From Leptospira langatensis (GTDB lineage Bacteria; Spirochaetota; Leptospiria; Leptospirales; Leptospiraceae): a stretch of 64,000 nucleotides of DNA. Of the stretch, positions 18,601 to 27,665 are shown piece after piece. Within the stretch, counting starts at the first letter, position 1. Every line of letters begins with the position of its first letter. The notes beneath the pieces were generated by a model. That model did no database searches and had not been told where the DNA came from. It was given only the letters and a program-made list of their open reading frames with translations. Both the position numbers and the translations under genes were made by a program. The stretch is from positions 186,001 through 250,000 of the forward strand of contig NZ_RQER01000007.1 in the NCBI RefSeq assembly GCF_004770615.1, read 5' to 3'.

Positions 18601-20020
18601 AACAAGAAATTCTCTGTAAAGCTTTCTTTAAGCTCACCCCTGGAGCAAGGACGGAGGCCGTTGTCGTAGTACACGGATCATTTGCGCTAAGATCATCAAA
18701 GGCAGCCACCCGAAATTTCTCCCTGTAGTTTGGCCCATAGACTTTAACCAAACTAGTTCTACCTTTGGAGTTCTCTTCGATAACTTTTAAATTATCTCCC
18801 GTAAAATTCAGGAGTACGGATTTATAATTTGAATCGGCAACGTGAGTCATTGTATAATCCACGATGAAAATCTTGGGATTATAACCAGAAGCAATAGCGC
18901 TTTCTATTTCTGCCGTATTCAAACCCGGAAGCTCCACTACGTACGGACCGAAATCGTCTCCCCCATACACTTCCACCTGAAACAAACTATAATCATCGTT
19001 TCTTAAACGAAAGCTTTGAACTGGAATCAAATTTCCTTTTGCATCTTCAAACATGAGCGTGCAAAGAATATTACTCAATTTCACTGGCATGTTTACAGAT
19101 CTGTTCTTAATGTAAAGCGCCGCACGAACATAACCGGCATTTGATTCCACAACGGAGGTAGTACTGACTTTGGATGTTTTTTCAGATCTATACTTTCGGG
19201 CCGAAGTACTTGCTGAATCAGATTTAACAGAAGTCGCATCCTTATCAATATTATTCTTAAATGGTTTATCTGCCCATTTAGTGGTAGTCGCTTCTTGTAA
19301 ATTTCGCGCGGACCAACTATTTGAATTTTTGATTGAAGCCGAGCCGGATATTGAAAAAGCAGAGTTGGACGAAGATTGTTCTCCTCCGCCACCACTATAT
19401 TTAAAACTCGTACTTGCTTCAAAATCATGTGACTGACTAGCTTCCGTTTCAGTCTTGTATTGATCTTGGAATTGAACTGTTCTTAAATTCAGTTCGTTCT
19501 GATGGATCGATTCAGAACCTTGGTTCTTAGTGGATTCCAGATCGTCAGAGTTAATATCGCTCGTAATCTCATCGCTTTGACCAGTGCTGCTTTTTAAGAT
19601 AGAGATCTTCATTGTGATCGGAGGAGCGACAGAGGCGTCGATGTCCGGATAATCGGCGACCCACACGTTAGTCGTCGATTCGTTGATATTCAGGATCCCG
19701 TCCCCATCAAAGTCGTTCACGATGGTAGTCCCTGTCGGATCGATCGCTCCACCTAAGGCACTAACGTTGACTTTCGTTCCCGGAGGAAGATTGAAGAGAT
19801 TATTGACTGGCGTGCTTGTCCCCCCGCTACCGATAGGAACTCCGCCCTTATCTACAACAAGAGGAACCTTCTCCGCAACCAACCAGGTCGCACGAGAAAG
19901 ATCCACGTTCCCACCTTTTCCTGCAAGCCAGTCCATGACACCGCAAGAAGCGATCCAGGGAAGAATAACTAAGGAAACAAGTCCTCGCAAAATCACGGCC
20001 CGACAATATGAGCTCTTCAT
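15647..20020 (-). CDS. Protective-antigen-like (binary toxin B) pore-forming lipoprotein with C-terminal propeller-like repeats
   Basis: The start is the ATG at 20020, preceded by GGAGGATCGTT; a longer frame to 20056 has no such site. The 1457-residue protein has a lipobox WIASC (Cys26), then DFDGDGILNINE (residues 103-114), which keeps the D-x-D-x-D-G-I-x4-E calcium site of anthrax PA. A Ser/Asn/Thr-rich stretch with a Gly run (about 200-290) follows, like the PA membrane-inserting loop. Next come VRAALYIKNRS and then GGDDFGPY, which matches the D425-D426-F427 phi-clamp of PA. The spacing from first calcium Asp to clamp Phe is 254 residues (250 in PA). VSLKKAL then corresponds to MTLKEAL of PA. 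PA domain 4 is not recognisable; instead residues about 1020-1457 carry about eight W-containing propeller-like repeats. It probably forms an oligomeric beta-barrel translocation pore for the Rhs protein encoded next. Confidence 0.72.
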   Translation of the reverse strand: MKSSYCRAVILRGLVSLVILPWIASCGVMDWLAGKGGNVDLSRATWLVAEKVPLVVDKGGVPIGSGGTSTPVNNLFNLPPGTKVNVSALGGAIDPTGTTIVNDFDGDGILNINESTTNVWVADYPDIDASVAPPITMKISILKSSTGQSDEITSDINSDDLESTKNQGSESIHQNELNLRTVQFQDQYKTETEASQSHDFEASTSFKYSGGGGEQSSSNSAFSISGSASIKNSNSWSARNLQEATTTKWADKPFKNNIDKDATSVKSDSASTSARKYRSEKTSKVSTTSVVESNAGYVRAALYIKNRSVNMPVKLSNILCTLMFEDAKGNLIPVQSFRLRNDDYSLFQVEVYGGDDFGPYVVELPGLNTAEIESAIASGYNPKIFIVDYTMTHVADSNYKSVLLNFTGDNLKVIEENSKGRTSLVKVYGPNYREKFRVAAFDDLSANDPCTTTTASVLAPGVSLKKALQRISCSGPQVEFADYVADFSEFAPALSNSKIHIKGIKSFAGIPTTLPCTDQTYTSSDGVTRTACVQKPISSWTADEMQNAGVWAIYSNGKFNAPTEYWVDGTNIRIFDPGNVRKAQMVKGVDSIIWAGDNYDIVYISVKDLAKNEVNPPYGATAIGTSGSSPTGGSIDPNDPNSYFKLNTRWDLSQFGQNPYEPDQNSFFVGKVGFDEKVVFTVRLDQTKYLSPDFGTATSGGSYQYFTNFKYTPTIATKRFNIDQVMDFEISLGFGGSRTDWVHVYKDTDLNDPYRVRKMWIDTSGYADQTFRICLRMPTLSQVVDPSNSLVNIYIRPALNSAYRNTIWPLAYTDVKKMRGSLDVPTSIGDTTLYLFGAYGNIEPNDSIYISGDSYPYNVVSSTPTPGAPSGYYTVVVDSAIRTKNSRTTGVTIPSILTAPDARLIVDNSFITDWNTQVNAAPASDPTIPQFLPFLTGGSPSSCSTTNLFNPFGCLGYTPDYRAVNWMGSYNTGVPYWNSWADAGSFSSFLSSGMFQLSTNSGRTYKVGTLNSDYVLSDPGTAVPLSEPVSVTSGDATMVIWRRDTAIYGKVFQVSTGTALSTQFQISTTAITSPNKLLAKLDNGKVAIVWDNGRDIYIAFRNMSTYAAIGTEQKIVTRNYDLGTWSTIGLALGSDRALIAWSDNQYIDVFNTHKLVRGRIFNAATGALSIDTFLISDTMNGDPARYEVSVGGLGGSTAIVARHYVNPNSGNKITNACLYSLTTGTMVGTDQVITSAASASPGFLHVKGASTKGFVVWQSNSNVWYARGIDMATGAKLGTTDLTIDSNITDLEASISGNYLFVTYSLNGGMNLKVLNLADGQFLYTNALPIGSVSAAAVQRPGKTVLSNNTIVSVWEHYENSQRTIRGRTATLSPFALKGSGEFFISTTNQGTQSGVSIAVNDTKSIPIWFAQDTTQQVIRGFNLDLNSPGSLQYGLNNFFLSPLLERDYTLSVQIVP

Positions 20021-20351
20021 AACGATCCTCCAGCCTTCTCGTTTCCGGAAGACCATCCAAAAATATAAAGGTCACCAGGACAAATTACGAACGCCTACGT
20101 TCGCGGCATTTGACCCGATTCAATTTTTTGCACATAGTTTTGCCGAACTCGTCGCCGAATCAGCGCAGAACAATGGCTGTTTGGGATGGACGTTTCAAGA
20201 AAAGGGCTATTTTTGTCGATTGGTTTGCGTCGGTTTCCCAAATTTTTCTTTTTGTCGCATTAAATTCACTACTCAAGTAGCGAGTTTTCGGGATTTTTTA
20301 AAAATTCCGGGAACCTTTTTTCTCAAATTTGTTTCAGGAAGGTGAATGCTT

Positions 20352-20407
20352 TATCCTATTTTGGATACAGTATGCGCCACAAATATCCCGAATAAGGATA
20401 TTTGTGG
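20352..20407. promoter_or_regulatory. Paired inverted repeats upstream of the PA-Rhs operon (candidate operator)
   Basis: CCACAAATATCC (20377-20388) and GGATATTTGTGG (20396-20407) form a perfect 12-bp inverted repeat with a 7-nt spacer. Just before it, TATCC (20352-20356) and GGATA (20363-20367) form a smaller one. The core AATATCC-N7-GGATATT recurs at 41582-41602 upstream of the second Rhs operon. There is no T-run on either strand, so an operator is more likely than a terminator. It lies in the 520-bp gap 20021-20542, which is otherwise AT-rich with no supported ORF on either strand. Confidence 0.5.
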
Positions 20408-20542
20408 TCGAAAAATAAAATATTATGATATTTTAAATTAGTTTTATATCATTTATTCAATAATATTTTTCATAAACGAAATAAATTACTGAATTGCCGG
20501 TCCTTTCGTAACTGTAGGATTAACGACAATGATTTGATTCTC

Positions 20543-21592
20543 TCACTTACTCGGTTGACTCCCCGTAAACTCAATCTCTCCGTCTAACTCCTTGATCAGG
20601 ATCTTTTTCAGGTCCTGATACTCCGGAACGTCCTTGAATCCAAGTCGGGAAGTATAATGCTTGCGGGCTCCATTCTCGAATACGTCCTTGCTTAGGATAT
20701 ATTTCATCCCCAGCGCGCGAACGACTGCAGAAGATTCTAAATTAATATTCTTTAATAGTTTATCTTCCTTATCGTAAACGAAGAAGATATAGTAATAATA
20801 CATGTCTCCGGACTTTTGGAAGGCTTCTTGGGCGACAATATTCACGTCCTTATGCGAAAATGAATCGAATCGAAAATATTCCGTATTCTTGATCCTTTCG
20901 TCTGCGCTTGCGGATCTCAATTTGATCAAAGCCGTTTTCAACATCTCTGCTTCTTTTGTCTTATTCAGTTGGAACTTATTCTCGAGAAGCATATTTACGA
21001 GAGTGAAATTATTCGGGTCTTGCCTGTAGCTTTCTTCCAGATACTTTTCGGATTTCTTGAATTCTCGGTTGATAAAGTAGAGATTGGAGAGATTTACCAA
21101 GGCCATTAAATTCTCAGGATTGATCTCCAATGCCTTTTCGAATGAATCGATTGCCTTGGCTCTTTCGTTTTCTTGCAAATAGATATTTCCTAGGAACGGA
21201 TACGCGTTCGGAGAAGCCTTATCTAATTCTATGCATTTCAAGAATTGCTTCTTTGCCCCTTGGAAATCCCCTGCTAAATACAGACTCACTCCGTAATGAT
21301 CCCTGTATCTAGCATTATTCGGATCTAAAGAGATCGCTTTCTCGAAATAGAGATTTGCATTCTTTGAATCGTTTAACTGGAAGTAGGCGAAGCCTACCGC
21401 GTATTGCAATCCGTCATCCTTCTCTCTGGACTTCGATAATTTCAGAAGGATAGGCAGCGCCGATTGAAAATCCCTTTCTCGCATGTACGTATCCGCTTTT
21501 TCGAAGTCGGCTCGGTCGGAAGCGGACGGAGCGGATTGGCCGTACAGGTCCAAGGATAAAATTGTTATGCAAACGAATAGGAAATAACGCAT
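20543..21592 (-). CDS. Exported TPR protein
   Basis: A 349-residue protein with a signal peptide (MRYFLFVCITILSLDLYGQS) followed by clear TPR units, for example YAVGFAYFQLNDSKNANLYFEKAISLDPNN and YPFLGNIYLQENERAKAIDSFEKALEINPEN, covering about residues 25-210. The C-terminal 130 residues are not TPR and hold a mixed alpha/beta domain. It lies 12 bp after the TonB-like gene in the order of transcription, so it probably works with it in the periplasm, perhaps as a scaffold of a Ton-type complex. The partner is inferred from position. Confidence 0.8.
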   Translation of the reverse strand: MRYFLFVCITILSLDLYGQSAPSASDRADFEKADTYMRERDFQSALPILLKLSKSREKDDGLQYAVGFAYFQLNDSKNANLYFEKAISLDPNNARYRDHYGVSLYLAGDFQGAKKQFLKCIELDKASPNAYPFLGNIYLQENERAKAIDSFEKALEINPENLMALVNLSNLYFINREFKKSEKYLEESYRQDPNNFTLVNMLLENKFQLNKTKEAEMLKTALIKLRSASADERIKNTEYFRFDSFSHKDVNIVAQEAFQKSGDMYYYYIFFVYDKEDKLLKNINLESSAVVRALGMKYILSKDVFENGARKHYTSRLGFKDVPEYQDLKKILIKELDGEIEFTGSQPSK

Positions 21593-21604
21593 AGAGCCTT
21601 CCTT

Positions 21605-22540
21605 CTATCTTCTATATATAGCGGGGAAGAGAAAGCGGATCCCGTAGATCATTCCTTGGGCCTTCACTTCTTCGGGAACTCGGCCGAAATTCTGTCCTCG
21701 GATCGCATCTATGCAGGCTTGGTCCACAAGGGTTTGGCCATGGGAGGAAACCAGTTTCGTATCTATGACCTGGCCGGCATCGTTTAATAAGAATTGCACT
21801 CTCGCTTCTCCGGGAACGATCGCTTCACGGATCACGGTCCCTGCCCCGTCCCTATAGCCATAATTTCCTCCGCCCGGAGGGGAGAAACTCTGCTCAATTT
21901 GTCGGAGCATTCTCTTGAAGTATTCGTATCCTACTAACTTCTTTGTGGGAATCGCAGTATTCGGACTTCCGTCCCAACGAAAACGTATATCTTCTTGGAA
22001 GCGATAATTGGAAGGGATCTTAGTCATTCTTCCGGTAGCAGCGGTTTGCTCTTGGGTTTGTTCCGTAGGATTCGTATTTTCCACGGGATCCTGTTTCAAG
22101 ATAGCGACTTCGTATACCTGCTCATCTTCTGTTTTCTTTTGTGCGGATTGTGGAGTCGCTTTGGAAGGATTGCGAGCTATATTACCAAAAATGAATTCTC
22201 TAAACGGAGAAGATGTATGAAATCCCTTCTCCTTAGTGAGTCCGCCCGAACCAGCGGAGTCCGCATTGGAAAGGGCTTTGTATTCGTCCTTTACTGTCTT
22301 GTCCACGAACTCTTGTTCGAGTAGCACTTCGTAGATCTTTTCTCTTTCCGCTCTTTCCTTTACCTGAACGAGCGGGTCTTCTCCCAGGATCTGGAACAGG
22401 ATATTACGTGTGAATAAATGAGCTACTAAGAAGGAACAAAATGCGAATACGATAAATGCCGCGAACAGAAGGCGCTTATCATCTTCCGGCAAATTATTGG
22501 TCGTATCTATTTCGGTTTTAAAAAAGGCCGGGAGTTGCAT
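21605..22540 (-). CDS. TonB-like energy transducer
   Basis: A 311-residue protein with a short cytoplasmic start, one transmembrane segment (about residues 25-45), and a charged periplasmic linker rich in Glu, Lys, Thr and Gln. The C-terminal domain has TonB features: [39 protein letters not shown], ending with a beta-strand ([11 protein letters not shown]). TonB couples the inner-membrane proton gradient to outer-membrane receptors such as the BtuB-like receptor at 46.5-48.6 kb, although no direct link is shown. Its start overlaps the end of ruvB by 23 bp. No exbB or exbD is present in the window. Confidence 0.78.
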   Translation of the reverse strand: MQLPAFFKTEIDTTNNLPEDDKRLLFAAFIVFAFCSFLVAHLFTRNILFQILGEDPLVQVKERAEREKIYEVLLEQEFVDKTVKDEYKALSNADSAGSGGLTKEKGFHTSSPFREFIFGNIARNPSKATPQSAQKKTEDEQVYEVAILKQDPVENTNPTEQTQEQTAATGRMTKIPSNYRFQEDIRFRWDGSPNTAIPTKKLVGYEYFKRMLRQIEQSFSPPGGGNYGYRDGAGTVIREAIVPGEARVQFLLNDAGQVIDTKLVSSHGQTLVDQACIDAIRGQNFGRVPEEVKAQGMIYGIRFLFPAIYRR

Positions 22541-23549
22541 CTTCTTCTATATGTTTGCCGAATGCCGGAGGGACCCTGTCCATCAGCTTGTAGGCCTTCT
22601 CTGTGGCAACTCTACCGGAGGAGGTCCGATTGATCAAGCCAACTCTTACCATATAGGACTCATAATGATCTTCTAGTGTGCGCTCCTCTTCTCCCACTAC
22701 GGCGGCGATCGGCTTTAAGCCCACCGGTCCTCCCTTGTATCTGTCGATCATGCACTCCAAGATCCTTCGGTCCATCTTGTCCAGGCCGAGTTCGTCTATC
22801 CCTAAGCGGGAGAAGGCCTCTTCGCAGGCGGGGATCCGTATCCTTCTCTCTCCTTTGATCTCCGCAAAGTCCCTCACTCTTTTGAGAAGGTGATTTGCGA
22901 TCCTAGGAGTTTTTCGGGATCTTTTTCCGATCTCGAAGGCAGCGGCTTCGTCGATCTCATAGCCCAAGATCTTGGAAGAACGAAGTACGATTTGCTGCAT
23001 TTCGGGATCGTCATAATATTCCAATCGGAAATGGATCCCAAAACGACTCTTGAGCGGATCGGAGATCATCCCGCTTCTGGTAGTCGCTCCGATCAAAGTG
23101 AACGGTTTGAGCTTGATCTGTATAGTCTGCGCAGTGATCCCTTCTCCCACGAGAAGATCGATCATGAAATTCTCCATGGCGGGATAAAGGATCTCTTCTA
23201 CTTTTCGATTGAGGGAATGGATCTCGTCAATGAAGAGGATGTCCCCTTCTTCCAGATCCGTGAGTAATTTGGCAAGGTCCGCACCTCTGGTAAGCACAGG
23301 TGCAGAAGTGACTACAATTCTTGCTCCCAATTCCTGGGAGATGATCCCTGCCAAGGTGGTTTTTCCGAGACCGGGAGGTCCGGATAAAAGAACATGATCG
23401 AGAGCCTGCTGTCTTTTCTTGGCAGCACCCACGAACACGGAAAGATTGGAAAGGATTTCTTTTTGGCCCACGAACTCCGAGAACAGAGAAGGACGGAGAG
23501 AATTGTCCTCCTCGAATTTGTCCTCGGGATTTAGGGTATGTCCTGCCAA
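22518..23549 (-). CDS. ruvB: Holliday junction branch migration ATPase RuvB
   Basis: A 343-residue protein of normal RuvB length. It starts with the usual [19 protein letters not shown]. Walker A is GPPGLGKTT, Walker B is the [10 protein letters not shown] region, sensor 1 is GATTRSG, and the C-terminal winged helix contains [22 protein letters not shown]. RuvB hexamers drive branch migration with RuvA on Holliday junctions. ruvA and ruvC are not adjacent. The gene sits 10 bp downstream of htrA and overlaps the TonB-like gene, which suggests a mixed-function transcript. Confidence 0.97.
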   Translation of the reverse strand: MAGHTLNPEDKFEEDNSLRPSLFSEFVGQKEILSNLSVFVGAAKKRQQALDHVLLSGPPGLGKTTLAGIISQELGARIVVTSAPVLTRGADLAKLLTDLEEGDILFIDEIHSLNRKVEEILYPAMENFMIDLLVGEGITAQTIQIKLKPFTLIGATTRSGMISDPLKSRFGIHFRLEYYDDPEMQQIVLRSSKILGYEIDEAAAFEIGKRSRKTPRIANHLLKRVRDFAEIKGERRIRIPACEEAFSRLGIDELGLDKMDRRILECMIDRYKGGPVGLKPIAAVVGEEERTLEDHYESYMVRVGLINRTSSGRVATEKAYKLMDRVPPAFGKHIEEDATPGLF

Positions 23550-23559
23550 ACGATTTCTC

Positions 23560-24699
23560 TTATTCCGCGAGCTTAACCGAAATCTTTAGGGTCTGGCCTT
23601 TTCGGAAGACGGTTACGGTGATCCTTTGTCCTACCTTGGACTCTCTGATCTTAGCCGCAACTTCGCTTGCACTCTTTACCTTGACCCCGTCTAGTTCCAG
23701 GATCACGTCTTCTACATCGATACCCGCTTCGGAAGCCGCTGATCCGTTCTGCACTTGACGAACAAATGCTCCGTCCTTGCTAGGAAGTTTGAGTTCTTTT
23801 GCGATCTCTTCGGTGAGATCGTCGAGGCCCACTCCCAGTCTGGCGCGCTTGATCCGTCCGCCGGATTTCAGCTCTTCTACCACCGATTTAGCCTCGTTGA
23901 TCGGAATAGCAAAACCTAACCCGATAGAGCCTTCGCTCGGGGAAAGGATCATTCGATTGATCCCGACCACTCTTCCGTTGATATCTAGAAGCGGTCCTCC
24001 CGAATTTCCTTTATTGATGGAAGCATCCGTTTGGATATAATGCACTCCTGAATTGTCTATGCCGCCTCTTCCTACCTTGGAGATGACACCTACTGTCATA
24101 GATTGCTCCAAACCGAAAGGAGCGCCGATCGCGATCGCCCAGTCGCCCACCTTGACATCGGAAGAGTCTCCGATCTCAATAGGCTGCAGGTTTACGGCGC
24201 CTTCTACTTTTAAGAGAGCTACGTCTATGGTTTGGTCGCTACCCACGAGCTTAGCGGAAACCGGTTCTTTTCCGTTCTTGAATAAGACCTTAAATTTATC
24301 GAATCCGCGGACCACGTGATCGTTGGTCAGAATATAACCTTCTTTGTTCAGAACGAAACCGGAACCAAGTCCGTTGATCTTTCTTTTTTGCGTTCTGACA
24401 CGACCTTGGGGTCCGTAGAGAAATTCTTGGAACGGGTCGTTAAACTGAGGCACGTTAACCGTTCCTTCAGTAGCGACTAACACCACACTAGGGGAGACGT
24501 TTTCGTATACTTCTTCAAAGGCTTTTTGAATAGAGATCGCAGCCTTTGCCGCCTGGCTCGGTTCTTTGTCCGATTTTGCATTTAAGAACAGCGTACTATC
24601 GCTGCCGGTTCCGCAATATAGAATGGGAGAGAGGATCACTCCTGCCATCACGGATATGCCTATCACCAGGAAATTTTTGAATCGATCGTTTTTTTTCAT
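23560..24699 (-). CDS. htrA: HtrA/DegP-type periplasmic serine protease
   Basis: A 379-residue protein with an N-terminal hydrophobic signal or anchor, a trypsin-like protease domain and a single PDZ domain (about residues 285-375). The catalytic triad is visible: His128 in TNDHVV, Asp159 in QTIDVALLK and Ser233 in NKGNSGGP. The single PDZ domain makes it DegS-like in size, though the protease loop FQEFLYG is DegP-like. Such enzymes degrade or sense misfolded envelope proteins. It lies 10 bp upstream of ruvB. Confidence 0.92.
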   Translation of the reverse strand: MKKNDRFKNFLVIGISVMAGVILSPILYCGTGSDSTLFLNAKSDKEPSQAAKAAISIQKAFEEVYENVSPSVVLVATEGTVNVPQFNDPFQEFLYGPQGRVRTQKRKINGLGSGFVLNKEGYILTNDHVVRGFDKFKVLFKNGKEPVSAKLVGSDQTIDVALLKVEGAVNLQPIEIGDSSDVKVGDWAIAIGAPFGLEQSMTVGVISKVGRGGIDNSGVHYIQTDASINKGNSGGPLLDINGRVVGINRMILSPSEGSIGLGFAIPINEAKSVVEELKSGGRIKRARLGVGLDDLTEEIAKELKLPSKDGAFVRQVQNGSAASEAGIDVEDVILELDGVKVKSASEVAAKIRESKVGQRITVTVFRKGQTLKISVKLAE

Positions 24700-24785
24700 G
24701 GATTCCTGTCCTCGGGAATGCGATTCCGGTAGTACGCTTCAGCATTCGAAGCAAAACCACTCATGTCAAGTGGCTTTCCTTAAGC

Positions 24786-25379
24786 ATGGCGCATACACCG
24801 GGATTTTACGTTTTTGAAGGTTTAGACGGGAGCGGGAAAAGTACCCTCACTCGTCGCCTCTTAGACCTTTTGCAGTCGAAAGATGTTCCAGCAATTTGTT
24901 TTGCAGAACCTACTCGCTACGAATCAGGAATCTATCTTAGAAAATTTTTAAGCGGAGAAATAGAACTCTCTCCCGAGAAACAGATCGAAGCGTTCTTAGC
25001 GGATCGAGAAGTTTCCTTGCAAAGAAATATTCTACCTTCTCTCGCGGAGAAAAAGATCGTACTTCTGGATCGGTACATGTATTCGACTGCAGCATATCAG
25101 TCCGGAGAGAATTTTTCGGCAAAAGAGATCTTGGAAAAGAATTTAGAGAGAAAATTCCCTGAGCCGGAACTTGTCTTTTATTTGGATCTAAAACCGGAAG
25201 AAGCCCTGTCCAGATTAAAGGTGAGAGATACGACTGCGGATCGATTCGAGACAATCTCCGCCCTGCAAAAGATCGCGAAGGCGTATGAGGAAATCCTTCC
25301 GGAGAACACGATCCGTTTGGATGCGAATTTGAGTCCGGAGGCTCTTGCGGAACTCGCCCTGAAGAATATCCCTTACTGA
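24786..25379 (+). CDS. tmk: Thymidylate kinase
   Basis: A 197-residue protein with P-loop GLDGSGKST (residues 12-20), the dTMP-binding DRYMYSTAAYQ segment and the Leu-Asp-Leu core strand LVFYLDLKPEEALSRL typical of Tmk. The following arginine region (RLKVRDTTADRFE) is the LID. It phosphorylates dTMP to dTDP in DNA precursor synthesis. It is divergent from htrA and its stop overlaps by 7 bp the stop of the convergent gene at 25373. Confidence 0.93.
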   Translation: MAHTPGFYVFEGLDGSGKSTLTRRLLDLLQSKDVPAICFAEPTRYESGIYLRKFLSGEIELSPEKQIEAFLADREVSLQRNILPSLAEKKIVLLDRYMYSTAAYQSGENFSAKEILEKNLERKFPEPELVFYLDLKPEEALSRLKVRDTTADRFETISALQKIAKAYEEILPENTIRLDANLSPEALAELALKNIPY

Positions 25380-25717
25380 GTGGAAGTCGTTTGCAGATTT
25401 CTTAATGTAGCCTCATGGATCTCGGCCTCTCTTTCTAACTGAGAAGCAAGCCCCACTAGTTTTCTTTTTCGACCGGAAGAAGCTTCGCCCTTAGGTTCGG
25501 AAGAAGCCAGTTCTCTCAGATGTCCGGCCTCGTCCCTCTTCTTCTTAGCTAAATTGAGCAAGTATTTACGAACGATGTCTTTTTGTTCCTGAGTGGAAAG
25601 GCTTTCTACAAGGGCCTTTTCGATCAGCTTCGTCTCTTCTTCAGCAGAAAAAGAAGAAACTGCAAATGGGAATAAGGAAAGAAGGAGCACAATTGCAAGA
25701 GGATATTGGAATTTCAT
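25373..25717 (-). CDS. Small exported helical protein
   Basis: A 114-residue protein with signal peptide MKFQYPLAIVLLLSLFPFAVSSFSAEE. The mature part is highly charged and helical (EQKDIVRKYLLNLAKKKRDEAGHLRELASS, then GLASQLEREAEIHEATLRNLQ), probably coiled coil. It converges on tmk with a 7-bp overlap of stops. I do not recognise the family and cannot assign a function; the likely location is the periplasm. Confidence 0.62.
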   Translation of the reverse strand: MKFQYPLAIVLLLSLFPFAVSSFSAEEETKLIEKALVESLSTQEQKDIVRKYLLNLAKKKRDEAGHLRELASSEPKGEASSGRKRKLVGLASQLEREAEIHEATLRNLQTTSTQ

Positions 25718-25839
25718 CTCGGTTCTCTATATGGGGATTCTAACTAGCCGATGATCTTTGTTTTGCTCGGCTTAAGCTCAAGGAAACAAGAAGAAGAAAT
25801 TCTGGATAGCAAATTTCTTGGAGCTCTTGCGCAACACCT

Positions 25840-27285
25840 TTAGAAGATATGTCCCACATCGATGAATAGCTGGGAATCTTCCCTGGACTTACCGTAATCG
25901 ATCAGGATCACAGTGGCTTGGTTCCAGATGATACGTAGACCGCTACCGTAAGAGAATTTGTATCCCTGGGTACCGATATCATGGTATCCGTCCCAGACCC
26001 TTCCGAAATCGTAGAATGGAACTAAGCTCAAGGTCACGAGCTGATCCCAAAACTTGAAAGTGCCAAACCTCCATCTGATTTCCACATTCCCGAAGCCGAT
26101 CATAGGACCGATAAACCGTTCCTGTCTATATCCTCTTAAGGTCTGAAGACCACCTAAACCGTTGATCGCTCCGTCAATGGACCACATATAACGATATTCT
26201 GAAAAAGGAACTTCTCCTTTCGCGTATTGAACGGCGGCGCGAGAAGCAATTACCAATTCCTCGAACAACTTGGGAAAGGGCATATAGAAGAATTTCCCTT
26301 GTGCAAAGAATTTCTGGAACTCGAAATCGGAGCCCGACTTTCTGGATACATTGGAGTAATTCACTTCCAAAAGCATTCCGGAATCAGGATCCGGCTCGAA
26401 GTCTCTGGTATCGTACGCGAGCCCCAGGTGTAAGTAGTTTACATTCCCCCCATGAAATCCGTTGATCAGACCCTTTTGATAGTCCTGAGTCAGTTTGCTT
26501 TTACCGTTCGGAGTAGAAGAAGCCCAACCAGTATTCGGATCCTTTGCCGGAGTAAAATAGTCCTGATTGTTTGTGACCCTTCCATTAGGATAATCGAATG
26601 TACGAATGATGTTCTGAGAAAACTCAGGGGCTACGATCCAACGGAACGCCTTCGCAAAGGTCTTATCGATAGAAAAGGTACCTGTAGTGGAACGGAACTC
26701 GTACGTATTGTATTCTCGATTGCTTTGGTACGGGAAGGGAGATCCTGGATCGGAAGGTCTACGATAGGAAAGAGCATCCTCCCGATCCCCAAAAGGACTA
26801 CCTGAGATCAAGGCCCCAGTCGGTTGATTCTTATCTCTATATGTCAGATCGTGTAAAGTAGACGTCCCAATTCCGAAATACTGAGAGTTTTTGTTAACGC
26901 TATAGTTAATGCTTCCCTTCAATCGATAGGCGGTATCGAATAAGAAGGGACTGTCGAAGGTCAGCTCATAGTATGCGGCACCGTTTGTAGTCTTGTATGC
27001 CTGACCCCCGAACCTGTACATATACGGTTGGAATTCGAAATAAGGGCTCTTGCGATTTCCGTTTTGGTAGAGATAACCCCGAGCTCCATAGCCTTGGCCT
27101 CTTACTGGATCTTGGGAGAAGACAGGAAGTCCTGTAGCATACCAACCTTCTCTTTTTTCTTGCAATTCGTCCGGAGAAAGACGTTTCGATTCGCTCAACT
27201 CAATGGCAACCTTCTCATCCTCCGCAAATAAGGAGAAGGAAAAGCAGATCGCTAAAACCAGTAGAATGATCCGAAAGAAGAACAA
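25840..27285 (-). CDS. Omp85-family outer-membrane beta-barrel without POTRA domains
   Basis: A 481-residue protein with signal peptide MFFFRIILLVLAICFSFSLFAED. The body is beta-rich with alternating aromatic and polar residues and ends in a C-terminal Phe (LFIDVGHIF), as in outer-membrane proteins. GGLQTLRGYRQERFIG is the conserved L6-loop RGY/RGF motif of the Omp85/BamA barrel. There is room for only a short N-terminal extension, so no POTRA domains, unlike BamA or TamA. The same barrel type occurs in patatin/D15-related proteins. Function is unknown; it may be a porin-like or lipid-associated barrel. Confidence 0.75.
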   Translation of the reverse strand: MFFFRIILLVLAICFSFSLFAEDEKVAIELSESKRLSPDELQEKREGWYATGLPVFSQDPVRGQGYGARGYLYQNGNRKSPYFEFQPYMYRFGGQAYKTTNGAAYYELTFDSPFLFDTAYRLKGSINYSVNKNSQYFGIGTSTLHDLTYRDKNQPTGALISGSPFGDREDALSYRRPSDPGSPFPYQSNREYNTYEFRSTTGTFSIDKTFAKAFRWIVAPEFSQNIIRTFDYPNGRVTNNQDYFTPAKDPNTGWASSTPNGKSKLTQDYQKGLINGFHGGNVNYLHLGLAYDTRDFEPDPDSGMLLEVNYSNVSRKSGSDFEFQKFFAQGKFFYMPFPKLFEELVIASRAAVQYAKGEVPFSEYRYMWSIDGAINGLGGLQTLRGYRQERFIGPMIGFGNVEIRWRFGTFKFWDQLVTLSLVPFYDFGRVWDGYHDIGTQGYKFSYGSGLRIIWNQATVILIDYGKSREDSQLFIDVGHIF

Positions 27286-27432
27286 AGATAAAGCCGCCTA
27301 TAGGCAAGGTGAGGAAGAGGAATAAAAAGTAAGCAAAAAACCAAAGATCTTACGGTAACAAATCGTGCAGGCCCCTCTTCGAAGGAATGCGATTGACTTG
27401 GGAACTTCTTCTCAAAAACTCAACAACGTAGG

Positions 27433-27504
27433 GCACCTATAGCTCAACGGATAGAGTACAGGCCTCCGGAGCCTGGAGTCCGGGTTCGAGTCCCGGTAGG
27501 TGCA
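27433..27504 (+). tRNA. tRNA-Arg (anticodon CCG)
   Basis: A complete cloverleaf can be folded: acceptor GCACCTA/TAGGTGC with discriminator A, D arm AGCTCAACGGATAGAG, anticodon stem CAGGC/GCCTG enclosing loop CTCCGGA (anticodon CCG, reading CGG), and T arm CCGGG-TTCGAGT-CCCGG. CCA is not encoded. Its last 18 bases are repeated at 27666-27683. Confidence 0.95.
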
Positions 27505-27665
27505 AAATCCCCGACAACATTTGTATTGGACTCGAAGCTTTTGCACGAAAGCATTTGCAGCGATCCATAGAGAGCGTCGCAAATGCGCCGCGAGCCAAGG
27601 ATGGCGAAGCGAGTGCAAAAGACGCCCCAGAGCTTAGTTGGCCAGGATGGACAACTGCGTCGGGG

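Noticed and set aside
19683..20345. 220-aa plus-strand ORF overlapping the start of the PA-like gene
   Set aside because: It is antisense to a gene with a clear ribosome binding site, lipobox and domain motifs. The translation has no recognisable features, and its end lies in AT-rich non-coding sequence.
20377..20407. Interpretation of the 12-bp inverted repeat as a terminator of the TPR gene at 20543
   Set aside because: No T-run follows on the minus strand, it lies 136 bp after the stop, and its core recurs upstream of another operon with no gene ending there. An operator fits better, though termination is not fully excluded.
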